64,000 nucleotides of DNA from Epithemia pelagica (taxonomy: Eukaryota; Bacillariophyta; Bacillariophyceae; Surirellales; Surirellaceae): the NCBI GenBank assembly GCA_946965045.2, contig OX337233.1, forward strand, positions 3,162,001-3,226,000. Direction: 5' to 3'. A model generated the notes under the pieces. That model worked only from the letters and a program-made list of their open reading frames with translations, did no database searches and was not told where the DNA came from. The position numbers and the translations under genes were made by a program. Positions 10,479-19,592 of this stretch are shown here, one piece after another. Position 1 is the stretch's first letter. Each line of letters starts with the position of its first letter.

Positions 10479-10529
10479 CTCACAACTCACAACTCTCGTA
10501 GCTCACAACTCACAACTCACAACTCACAT
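10479..10529. repeat. CTCACAA heptamer array
   Basis: Two perfect CTCACAA units, a short break, then three perfect units and one variant. It is the reverse complement of the TTGTGAG motif on the left side of the transposase gene and is used here as the provisional right end of the element. Confidence 0.85.
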
Positions 10530-10574
10530 TTTTGTATCTCCCCCCATTATTTCACTCCCATCATCATTCGCCAC

Positions 10575-10607
10575 CATGGAGATGCGCAGTGATCCTGAAC
10601 GCGAGTG
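10575..10607 (+). promoter_or_regulatory. Upstream ORF in the 5' leader of the glycosyltransferase gene
   Basis: A ten-codon ORF with a strong initiation context (CCACCATGG) ends 52 bp before the main ATG at 10660. A second mini-ORF begins with ATG at 10623. If both lie in the transcript they could lower translation of the main frame. The transcript start is not known. Confidence 0.35.
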
Positions 10608-10659
10608 ACTGTAACCAAGCCATGTTCTCTCAATCATAGAAAAGGTACCACTCTTTAAG

Positions 10660-12460
10660 ATGTTACCTCGCAGCAAGCATGCATGGTCTCGATCGACGGT
10701 TGCTTCCTCCTCTCCATCTCGTCGACAACAGCTGCTGCAGCAAGGTCGCCGTGTTGTTCCAAAGAATGCTTCCAGCCATGCCTCGACTGGAAAAGTCAAG
10801 GTGATCCGACTTATTCAGAGTGTTGCGGTCGTACTCATTGTTTTGGCCTTTGCTGTTTGGATCTGGTTGGCGGTTTCCTTTTCTCAAGTCTCCTCGTCCA
10901 CGGTTGTAGACCTTGGTGTCGCACATTCCAATGCTGGTGGCAGCAGGAGCAAAACGGGTTGGACCCATGCCATTCGCCGCAACTGCACGGTCAGCACCAT
11001 TCCAGATTTTACCACGCGATTAACGGAACGACCCTGCAAACCCATTGTTGTCGCCTATGCCGTTTCTCTCATCAAGGTAAGCCCTCCAGTTGGATGTGCA
11101 GTGAAGGTTCTACACACCATGTCTTATACTCTCCTCCTGCATGCATCGCATGATAATAATCCTCCATTACTAAGATTAGTGTGGTGACTTTCAGTCGACA
11201 CCCGAAGGCTTGGTGGATGCGGCCTTGGTGATGCGGCATTCGATTCATCATACCAGTTCCCGGGTGGGTGCTTCGGACTATGACTACAAAATGTATGCCA
11301 TTGTCCATGCCGATGCTCAACCCTGTAGTCATATTCTCCAAGATGCTGGCTTTCACGTGTTGGTGCGACAACGACCCGTAGAACAAAGGGATATTCGAGG
11401 CTCCGTCTTGCGTGAGACGATTCACAAGGAATGGTGCTGTGGTCATGATGAATTCATCAAGCTGTATGCGTATACACTACCGGAACCAGTAGTGGTACAT
11501 GTGGATATTGACTTTGTCTTTCACAAACCAATGGATCATGTCTTTGATGCCTTGTTGTATCATAAGGACTCGGACATTGGAAGGGCCGCCCGGCAATCGA
11601 TTGAACTGGAACGGTCGACCGATGCTTGGCCCGATGAGCCGCAAGCATTCATGACTCGCGATTGGGGACAAGTCTATCCTGGACGACTGGCCGGTTTTCA
11701 AGCGGGCTTTATTGTTCTTCGATCGAATCCCAAAGTAATGGATGAACTGGTGGAAATCATCAAGGAAGGGCACTATGTCGATGGTTTCGGTCGCGACAAT
11801 GGGTGGGGTGGAAAAGGGTATGGTGGCTTTGTCGGTGCCAAGGCCATGCAAGGATTGATCGCGTACTATTACGATGTGGTGGCACCACATACGTGGGTAG
11901 AGTTGAATCAATGCCGATACAATCACATGGGCATGGATGTACGGTTCAACCCCGGTGGACCAGGGTATCGTCCCAAACACAAGGGGAAATGTCGGAATGG
12001 ACAAAACGACTGCGAAGATTGCATGCATACCAACGCGACGCGGTTGGTTTACAACATTCACTACACCCAATGTCGCAAACCGTGGATGTGTATTGGAGTG
12101 GGGGATTCCACACTCCAGGGCAAACGCAAAGTCACGCGCGACGAAAAGAATCTCATCCCACAAGGAAACGTTCATATCGAACACTGCTTTGAACTATTAC
12201 AGATTTGGCACACGTTTCGGACTCGATTGGAAGACGAACTGAACCGAACAATCCTCGAATCCCACCACCACAGCAGCAATGGGAGTGCAATGGAATCGAT
12301 CGTACCTGTCATTGAGAAAGCCCGACGTGGTTCCTTTAAGACAAGCGTGTTTCAAGGCCATTGCTTGCAGAATGGCGAGTACCTTCAATTGGCAGCGGGA
12401 CATAAGCAAACGCTTCGACGGATATCACAACTCTACGAGCAAGGAAGGTCGGATGAGTAG
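10660..12460 (+). CDS. GT8-like (GT-A fold) type II membrane glycosyltransferase, copy 1
   Basis: Two exons, 10660-11076 and 11180-12460, phase 0 intron with GTAAGC donor and TTAG acceptor; about 565 residues. A short cytosolic N-terminus is followed by one anchor (around residues 47-70, VVLIVLAFAVWIWLAVSF), as in Golgi enzymes. The lumenal part has RPCKPIVVAYAVSLIK before the intron and CGDFQSTPEGLVDAA after it. HDEFIKLYAY precedes VVVHVDIDFVF, where DxD (around residue 246) would bind metal and sugar nucleotide. FQAGFIVLRSNPKV and WGGKGYGGFVGAKAMQG follow, then WVELNQCRYNHMG. The order resembles GT8 and related GT-A families; donor and acceptor are unknown. Paralogues sit at 40.0-42.0 and 56.2-58.4 kb with the same intron position. 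Confidence 0.75.
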
Positions 12461-12851
12461 GCAGTTGTGTTGGACCGTGACGCACGTGAAAGACCCCCTT
12501 TCCTTCGACAGATCTACAGTGAGCACAGCCCAGAGCAATCCTGGTCTGGAAGTTGAATAATGATCGAAATATGTCAACCCGAAGCTTCAGCAACAACTCA
12601 TAGTAGAAAGCCGAGTTTACCGAAGTTTAAAGTGCTGGAAACGAAAGCCATTTCTGTGGTCGGTTTGGTAGATGCGACGTTACGAGGAATGTCAATGGGT
12701 ATCTATTGTCGCCGGCATCTCATCTATCATCACTGGTCTGGCATGTATCAATCATTCAAACTTGATACCTTGGATCATCAATTCCTTTTTCACCGACACG
12801 AAATGTAACTATGATTGGTCTCCAACTTGGATAACTATCCTCGTGCCATTT
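12461..12851. other. Intergenic between convergent glycosyltransferase genes
   Basis: About 390 bp between the stop codons of two genes that face each other. I see no further gene and no strong repeat. Confidence 0.4.
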
Positions 12852-14408
12852 CTAATGCCCCTTCCACCTGCATTGATGCAACTGGCGCATGTGGGACGAT
12901 GAAAGGCGATGACAAAAATGGGCATGCTGATCGCAATAGGCGTCACCCGGACTGCTCTTGTTCTCACCAACACTGCGGAATGACACGTTGGACGATCGCT
13001 CTAGAATGTAATTGTAATCATTCGAGTTGCGGCATTGGCCTAAATGTCGAGCAGCAACCCCACGCAAAGGCCGCATGAGGGGTAAATATTGAGAATGATT
13101 GTATCCCTCCAAGCGATCGTGCAGAACCTTGGACACATTTGTCTTGTAAACAGATGGGAGTTTTGGTGAATTGCCATGACTTGAATGTCTTGCCATGTGA
13201 TAGTAATTGACCAAGTATCCCCACACCCAATCACTATGCAAACAAAACGACCTGTTGCCCCATTGTTTGACTTGTAAATACGGAGCGGCAACAGAATATT
13301 GATACATCATGTCCAACAAACTCATGCCCTGACGATATACCTCTCGTTCGCCAATGAGGTTTTTTTGCAGTCTCCAACACACCAATGCCTCAAAGTCATC
13401 GTGCTTGGAGAAAGGTGACCGCGATTCTCGAGGATCGGGATATGTCGTATCACTAGCAGAACAATCAAAGGGACGCAACAGATGAACCAAGGTGGAGCGA
13501 GTCAATACCAGACCGAAGCCACCAAACGGTAAGGTGATGAAATGATTCTTATCTGGCACAGACCGTATTAAGCACCCGGCAACAGCGCGAGGCTGGTTCG
13601 ATGGATACAGTTGAGGTAACGTTGATTTCAACGCATCAATGTTGATCCATGTGTCATCGTCGCCCAAAATAAGGTAGTCTGGAAGCAAAGATATATTCAG
13701 ATTCAATGAAGCCGAGAAATCTGCCGAGCTTTGGAGTTGTAGTCTATCTTGCTTGGATGCCGTCTCACTGTTGCGATTGTAGTATTTATGAGCAAAGTTT
13801 CGCAAAGCATTGAGGGGTCGTTTCTGAGCACAGATCCAGCCGGAAGGATTTCTCAGGAGCGGAGCAAAGTCCAGGGTGGCGAACATGTATCGGAGTCTTC
13901 GTAAGACCGGATACGGATGCTTCGAACGGCAACGCTGGACGATTGCTTGCACATGATCCCATGTCAATTGCTTGTAACAATCTTGTTCGACATCGTCGAC
14001 TTCCGTGGCGGCATAAAAATGACGGACATTTTTGCCAAAGGTTTCGTATTGTGCTTGTTGCAAGTCGGCTTGTGTGACACTCCCAATGCTGACCACATCA
14101 ATGATGACGGGTGAAGACGTGGAGAGTTTTGGGTTCTTTGTCTTTGTTGTCGTTTTGTTGTTAAAGGTGGGACTACGGTGGTAGTGTCGCTTCAAGATCC
14201 ACAGATTGGAGAGGTCATCATCACGAGGCAACGAGGGAAGAAGAGCATTCATCACCAACTGGTTCGTCAGCAAAAACAGAAAAACCATTCCCCAGAACAG
14301 CCGAAGGATCATGGGACATTGGGAATGGTTGTAATGGCGGACCATCACTCTGTTGCTTGTTTTTGAAGGAGCGGAAGAGGAATCACCACTTTCTCCTGGT
14401 ACGCCCAT
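12852..14408 (-). CDS. Fringe-like (GT31-type) glycosyltransferase, tandem copy 1
   Basis: Single-exon protein of about 518 residues. The start is set at the ATG at 14408, because the seven residues upstream begin with TTG. One anchor lies near residues 33-55 (ILRLFWGMVFLFLLTN), so this is a type II Golgi-type protein. VVSIGSVTQADLQQAQ and HFYAATEVDDVEQDC open the catalytic part. GWICAQKRPLNALRN precedes DYLILGDDDTWINIDALKS, whose DDD (near residue 252) fits the DxD of fringe-like enzymes. PFGGFGLVLTRSTL is the GGaG/S motif. The C-terminus has FCLHSDWVWGYL, SSPGDAYCDQHAHFCHR and SSSHMRQLH. It belongs to a four-gene minus-strand array, with related genes at 59-63 kb. Substrates cannot be read from the sequence. 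Confidence 0.75.
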   Translation of the reverse strand: MGVPGESGDSSSAPSKTSNRVMVRHYNHSQCPMILRLFWGMVFLFLLTNQLVMNALLPSLPRDDDLSNLWILKRHYHRSPTFNNKTTTKTKNPKLSTSSPVIIDVVSIGSVTQADLQQAQYETFGKNVRHFYAATEVDDVEQDCYKQLTWDHVQAIVQRCRSKHPYPVLRRLRYMFATLDFAPLLRNPSGWICAQKRPLNALRNFAHKYYNRNSETASKQDRLQLQSSADFSASLNLNISLLPDYLILGDDDTWINIDALKSTLPQLYPSNQPRAVAGCLIRSVPDKNHFITLPFGGFGLVLTRSTLVHLLRPFDCSASDTTYPDPRESRSPFSKHDDFEALVCWRLQKNLIGEREVYRQGMSLLDMMYQYSVAAPYLQVKQWGNRSFCLHSDWVWGYLVNYYHMARHSSHGNSPKLPSVYKTNVSKVLHDRLEGYNHSQYLPLMRPLRGVAARHLGQCRNSNDYNYILERSSNVSFRSVGENKSSPGDAYCDQHAHFCHRLSSSHMRQLHQCRWKGH

Positions 14409-14759
14409 GGCCCATGGTGGATAGTGCAAAGAGTCTTATGCGAGTATGGGATAGTGGTAGGGAATCTTGCGGGAGAGAAAAATCCCCCAGGGCCTATCAA
14501 AGAAGTTTTAATGATCGCCTTTCCGTCGCGCATTTATGCTTCCGAATCCGAATCTCTCGCCGAGGATAATAAAGGTGACGATACAATAACGCGATGGTTA
14601 CTCCTACGTACGTCTATAGACTTGACGCTTTTTGCCTATGCCAAAAGAGTCAAGCGGTTTAGTTCCATGTCGTCTTGTCCGATGGATATAACCACACTAC
14701 TATTCGAAAACTTCCAGCTGTCAAGATGCCATTTTCGACATCCCTTGCAGATCCAGCTG
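14409..14759. other. Intergenic between fringe-like copies 1 and 2
   Basis: Roughly 350 bp holding the presumed promoter of copy 1 and the 3' flank of copy 2, including one unit of a 39-bp tandem duplication. No other gene is seen. Confidence 0.4.
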
Positions 14760-14791
14760 TCAAGATGCCATTTTCGACATCCCTTGCAGAT
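14714..14791. repeat. 39-bp tandem duplication across a stop codon
   Basis: CCAGCTGTCAAGATGCCATT and the following 19 bases occur at 14714-14752 and are repeated exactly at 14753-14791. The second unit contains the last codons and the stop (14760-14762) of fringe-like copy 2. Confidence 0.95.
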
Positions 14792-16391
14792 GCAATTCAT
14801 GCAAGTGGCGCATATGTGTCGGTGAAATACGATGACAGAAGTGGGCATGTCGATCGCAATAAACATCGCCTGGACTGCTCTGGTTTCCACCATCACTCAG
14901 TGTCAGGTTGATGGCCCCCTTTTCACTGTCGTCATTGTAATCATTCGAGTTACGGCATTGGCCTAAATACCGAGAAGTTATCCGAGCATTGGGCCGTGGC
15001 AATGTCAAAAACTGAGAGTGATTGTAGCCTTCCATGCGATCGTGCAGCACCGAGCCGACCGTTTTGAAATTTCCCGGGAGTTTGGGTGAAGTGCCATGAC
15101 TGGAATGCCTCGCCATGTGATAATAATTGATCAAGTATCCCCACACCCAGTCACTGTGCAAACAAAAGGACTTGCTTCCCCATTGTTCCACTTGTAAGTA
15201 TGGAGCGGCCACAGAATATTGATACATCATATCCAACAGACTCATGCCCTGACGATAAACGTCTCGTTCGCCTATAAGGTTTTGCTGCAGTCTCCAACAC
15301 ACCAGTGCCTCAAAGTCATCGTGCTTGGAGAAGGGAGGCGTCGATTCGATAGGAGGGTCGTAATGGTTGGTGTTGTTGAAGGTGCAATCAATCGGACGCA
15401 ACAGATGAACCAAGGTGGAGCGAGTCAACACGAGACCAAACCCCCCAAACGGCAGGGTGAAATAATCCACAGCCAAGGGCTTGAACCGTACGAGGCATCC
15501 AGCGATAGCTCGTGGTTCCCGAGAGGGATACAGTTTGGGCAACGATGATTTTAACGCATCAATGTTGATCCATGTGTCATCGTCCCCCAAAATTAGGTAG
15601 TCTGGTAGCAAAGATGCATTAAAACGTAGTGAGGAGGATGAGTGTTGTTGTTGTATTGCCGCTGTTTTCGACCTTTTCTCGTTGTTGTGATAATAGTATT
15701 TACGGACGGCGTTTGTCAGGGCATTAAGAGGCCGTTTCTGTGCACAGATCCAGCCAGAGGGATTCTTTTCGAATGCAGGCATTTTGAAATAGGCATAGTT
15801 GTATCCGAGTTTGATTAAAAGCGCGTGTGATCCGAGTTTGGAATGACAACGCCTGAGGATGTACATAACTTGATATGATGTCAGTCGCTTGTGGCAATCT
15901 TGTTCGACATCGTCGGCTTCGGTGGCGGCATAAAAGTGTCGGACACGTTTCCCAAAGGTCTCGTTTTGTGCCGTTTGCAAGTCGGGTCTCGTGACACTCC
16001 CAATACTGATAAAATCAATGACAACCCCAGTGGATGAAGCAACTGGTGGAGGTTCATTCGTCGATGTTTCGTCCACAACTTTATTGTCTTGTAAGGCGGA
16101 TAAAATTGTTTGTGAATGTTCCATGGACGACGTGACAAAAGTACTGGTATGAACCTGGACGTATCCCTTCAGTTGGAACATGAGCACAAGAAGAATCCCC
16201 AGTCTCCATTGCCACCGGATTTCGAGTCTCAGGAGTAGTGACATGTTGAATGGTTGCCAAGCGCCATGATTATTGCTTGAGTTCACCATCGTGTATCTCG
16301 TATGGCGCATATGGTTCAAGGATCTGAGAACAAAATAAGGACATCGATGACTATGACTGGACCCTAACACTATTGCCGCGAGTGGCCCCAT
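14760..16391 (-). CDS. Fringe-like (GT31-type) glycosyltransferase, tandem copy 2
   Basis: Single-exon gene of up to 543 residues from the ATG at 16391. By comparison with the related gene at 59152 the working start may be a later ATG, before the anchor (WRLGILLVLMFQLKGYVQV). Motifs in order: VVIDFISIGSVTRPDLQ, HFYAATEADDVEQDC, GWICAQKRPLNAL, YLILGDDDTWINIDALKS with the DDD, PFGGFGLVLTRSTL, FCLHSDWVWGYLINYYHMA, HDRMEGYNHSQ and HFCHRISPTHMRHLHEL. All key residues are intact, so this copy looks functional. The last residues (QGMSKMAS) come from the duplicated 39-bp unit and differ from the other copies. Confidence 0.75.
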   Translation of the reverse strand: MGPLAAIVLGSSHSHRCPYFVLRSLNHMRHTRYTMVNSSNNHGAWQPFNMSLLLRLEIRWQWRLGILLVLMFQLKGYVQVHTSTFVTSSMEHSQTILSALQDNKVVDETSTNEPPPVASSTGVVIDFISIGSVTRPDLQTAQNETFGKRVRHFYAATEADDVEQDCHKRLTSYQVMYILRRCHSKLGSHALLIKLGYNYAYFKMPAFEKNPSGWICAQKRPLNALTNAVRKYYYHNNEKRSKTAAIQQQHSSSSLRFNASLLPDYLILGDDDTWINIDALKSSLPKLYPSREPRAIAGCLVRFKPLAVDYFTLPFGGFGLVLTRSTLVHLLRPIDCTFNNTNHYDPPIESTPPFSKHDDFEALVCWRLQQNLIGERDVYRQGMSLLDMMYQYSVAAPYLQVEQWGSKSFCLHSDWVWGYLINYYHMARHSSHGTSPKLPGNFKTVGSVLHDRMEGYNHSQFLTLPRPNARITSRYLGQCRNSNDYNDDSEKGAINLTLSDGGNQSSPGDVYCDRHAHFCHRISPTHMRHLHELHLQGMSKMAS

Positions 16392-16848
16392 AGAGAGATA
16401 TGTAGAGACGTCCCTTAGATCCCTCTAGCTAGCTAGGTTAGTATTATATTAGGAGTAAAAGTCTGCGGGAGTACGTCTGTTTGACAGGTTTCTGTCTCTT
16501 TGATTCCAAAAGAGACATGTAGAGTCCCAAATACCGGCTTGTTGTTCAGGCCGGTGTATCCACTGATCAGACAAGCATGTCCTATAAATTCAGGTCTAGG
16601 TCAGCATCGTGTTAAATCTAGTCGGCCAATTTCATCATCAGCATCTGTGAGGAAGAGGTTGAAGTTCAGGTCCACTTGTCTGGTAATGTTGTCATAGGTC
16701 AGAAAAACGGCTCTCAGACAATGATTGGATATTCTTGGTCACTGGGAAGCTCGTGCATGATGTTTAGAGTTCTCAGGACTTTCCGCTCGGTCGTCCGGCA
16801 AGAAGAGAGAACCAGACCAATACGCGTACAGTCAGAACTTCCTTCTTC
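16392..16848. other. Intergenic between fringe-like copies 2 and 3
   Basis: About 460 bp with the presumed promoter of copy 2. No supported gene or repeat is seen. Confidence 0.4.
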
Positions 16849-18332
16849 TTATTTCTGTAAGGAATGCAAGGAATGCAAATGGCGCATATGAGATGGTGAA
16901 ATGCGATGACAAAAATGGGCATGCTCATCACAATAGGCGTCACCCGGACTGCTATTTGCCGCAACATCAAGTTTCTGCCGGTTGAGCATGTGATTGTAAT
17001 CATTCGAGTTTTGGCATTGGCCTAAATATCGAGCAGATAGACAAGGATGTTTCTTCATCATGCGAAAATATTGAGAGTGATTGTAGCCTTCCATGCGGTT
17101 GTGCAGCACCGAGTGAAGCGAACTGAAATATCCTGGGAGTGACGGTGCATTGTTACGTTTGGAATGCCTTGCCATGTGGTAGTAGTTGATCAAGTATCCC
17201 CAAACCCAGTCGCTGTGGAAGCAAAAGGATCTATTACCCCAATGATCCACTTGTAGATACGGAGCGGCGATAGAATATTGATACATCATATTCAACAGAC
17301 TCACTCCCTGACGATAAACAGCTCGTTCTCCAATGAGGTTTTGCTGCAGTCTCCAACAGACCAACGCCTCAAAGTCATCTTTCTTGGAAAAAGGTGGCCA
17401 AGCTTCGGGAGGCCTCGTTGCGTGGTTTGTGTCCAACGGGCAATCAATGGGACGTTTTAGATTCAACAAAGTGGATCGAGTCAATACCAGACCAAAGCCA
17501 CCAAAAGGGAGGGAAAAATAATCATACTCAAGGGGCTGAAATCGTACTAAACATCCCGCAATAGCTCGAGCCTGGTGCGATGGATACAGTTTAGGCAACA
17601 TTGATTTCAAACCATGAATGTTAATCCACGTGTCATCATCCACCAAAATAAGGTAGTCTGGAAGCAAGGATGCGTTCAACCGGACTGACGAGGAGCTATA
17701 TGATGATTGTTGCGGACGGAGATCCACTGACTGCATTGGTGGCTGCTCATTGTTCTGATAGTAGTATTTATGCACTGCGTTCGTCAAAGCATTGAGCGGA
17801 CGTTTCTGTGCACAGATCCAGCCGGCAGGGTGTTTCCTGTTTTTAAACCAGTGTAGGAGGGCAAACTTTGGCCCAAGTATGTTGATAAGCGAATACTGAT
17901 TCTCGGAATGACAATGCTTGATAATGCTTTGTAGCTGCTCCCATGTCAATTGCTTGTAACAATCTTGTTCGACATCGTCAGCTTCGGTGGCGGCATAAAA
18001 ATGACGGACACTTTGCCCAAACGTCTCTTTTTGAGCCTCTTGTAGGAGACCTTTTGTGACACTCCCAACGCTGACAAAATCAATAACCACCCCATCAGGC
18101 GTCGTTGTGACAGTTGGACCTTGTGTTTCTTATCCAGGACATTTTTGGGGACGTCGAAGGTAGGCAAAGAAGAGGGTTCCACGTTGGGCGTTTGGAATAA
18201 AATACTCTTTTGCAGGAAAATGTAGCCACTTAAATGGGAAAGGGCACCAAGAAGAAAAAAGGTGGTTATCCAGTTCCATCTTCTTTTGAGCATCATTCCT
18301 CCTAACCATGGTAACTCTGTGGTACGGACCAT
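16849..18332 (-). pseudogene. Fringe-like (GT31-type) glycosyltransferase, tandem copy 3, frameshifted
   Basis: The ATG at 18332 opens a frame with an anchor (WITTFFLLGALSHLSGYIF), which runs on to about 18130. The catalytic part (VVIDFVSVGSVTKGLLQ, HFYAATEADDVEQDC, GWICAQKRPLNAL, PFGGFGLVLTRSTL, FCFHSDWVWGYLINYYHMA, HFCHRISPSHMRHLH) lies in another frame from about 18129 to 16849. The second frame has a TAA at 18132-18130, so the break lies between about 18129 and 18090 and equals a 1-nt deletion (or 2-nt insertion). The nucleotide-binding motif reads LVDDDTWINIHGLKS. No ATG in the second frame lies before the catalytic core, and no small intron fits. It is either a young pseudogene or an assembly error; the catalytic frame is otherwise undamaged. 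Confidence 0.65.
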
Positions 18333-19592
18333 TGTCGTGTTGTCTTCGACGATTTGTGGCTTTGTGGCTGGACCCGACTTGGGCGCATTGTCCCAACACG
18401 AAGCGGCATCTTTTTAATGGAAACTTGAAACTTGTGACTGCACGAAAATGCTTTGGGTGTGCCCAGTCGCACGGGTACGGGGGTACACGCCCCCTTTTAG
18501 ATATATACTCTACTACTTGTTTCTTGTCTGTCGTGCGTACGTCGTGACGCGGCAGGAGTTCGGGAGCAGATGTTCGGACATTATATGGACGAGCACGCGC
18601 AGCGCGCGCACGCGGCCACGGCCAGCGCGCAACTTTGGTTGGAGCTGGATGTGAGAACATCAGCATCAGAGTCGAGCTCACAATCTTGGGATAGTGAGCA
18701 GAGACACGATCACTGCCGTCTCAAGTGGAGATCATCAGACTAGATAGTTCTAAGGATTCAAAAACTAGCCCCATACCCGCCCTTGGGAGCCATCTTGGTT
18801 CCGGGGCCTTTACGGCACACGCGTCTACTCCTAGCGTGCATGAACTTCTATGTGTGAGACCTGCACGACGACAGAGCGCCACGACAGCTGCAGGATGTGG
18901 TCGCTGGGTCATCCCCTCGAGATCGACGACTATGGAAGGCCTCTTCATCCTGCTCATAGGTTCCTCTTGGGCATCGGGGATACCTGCTCTGTGTTCCAAT
19001 GTCCGTTACACGTTCTCTACGCCATGTGCTAATCCTACCAACAATTAATAGGAGACCATTATATTTTGTTTCGGGAGCAGACGAGTCTATCACAACAAGC
19101 AGGGGGAACATAGGATCGTGTCTTTGTGCCAAACCCATCACGGGAGCTTGGCGATGTGCCCTATATTGGATGTTTGCTGTCATTCACGCTCTTTGCAGGG
19201 AGGATTTTCAAGTGTCCAAAAGTTTTATACTGCAACGGGCAAGAAGGGAAACAGCACTGGCATGGATAAAACTGGATATGCAATCTCTCTTGTCCGGTTC
19301 GACGAGCAATGGGTTGAATGTCATAGACTGTCGGGGATTCTCGAACCTCTAGGTAGCTCTCTCGAGTCGACCAGGTAGATTTGCCGATCTTCGGATTCCC
19401 ACATAGGAATGGTCGTACTTGCGATATTCGAGCGTCTTGGTCGTGACCCTTGTGGCCAACGTGGGTCGTTCCGATAAAGTTTTCTGTCTACCATCATCCC
19501 AGTGCCGGATAGAGTGTGAGGTGTGGTAGGCACGGCACTGCGTTCACAACATGTTCTGTTGTAATAGGTCATACTATATTCAATAAACCTTG
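18333..19592. other. Intergenic between fringe-like copies 3 and 4
   Basis: About 1.26 kb. A TATATA string at 18501-18507 lies about 170 bp upstream of the copy 3 start. A GC-rich patch with GCGCGCGCACGCGG follows near 18590. Open frames here are short and lack recognisable motifs; I support no gene. Confidence 0.4.
18501..18507 (-). promoter_or_regulatory. TATA-like element upstream of fringe-like copy 3
   Basis: ATATATA about 170 bp before the ATG at 18332. Position fits a promoter only if the 5' leader is short; no other support. Confidence 0.25.

Larger units (their letters stand above)
4084..10529 (+). mobile_element. Candidate DNA transposon with subterminal TTGTGAG repeats
   Basis: Inferred element around the 5666-9499 transposase-like gene. 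The left flank contains TTGTGAG at 4088, 4099, 4262, 4304, 4359, 4401 and 4921, plus a few reversed copies (4106, 4182, 4749). The right flank has five CTCACAA copies at 10479-10492 and 10502-10522. Clusters of a short motif in mostly opposite orientation on the two sides fit subterminal transposase-binding repeats. I could not find convincing terminal inverted repeats or a target-site duplication, so both ends are approximate. The right cluster lies just upstream of a glycosyltransferase start. Confidence 0.4.

Noticed and set aside
18130..18681. 183-codon minus-strand frame overlapping the start of fringe-like copy 3
   Set aside because: It has no conserved motif, and the overlapping frame from 18332 carries the expected anchor.
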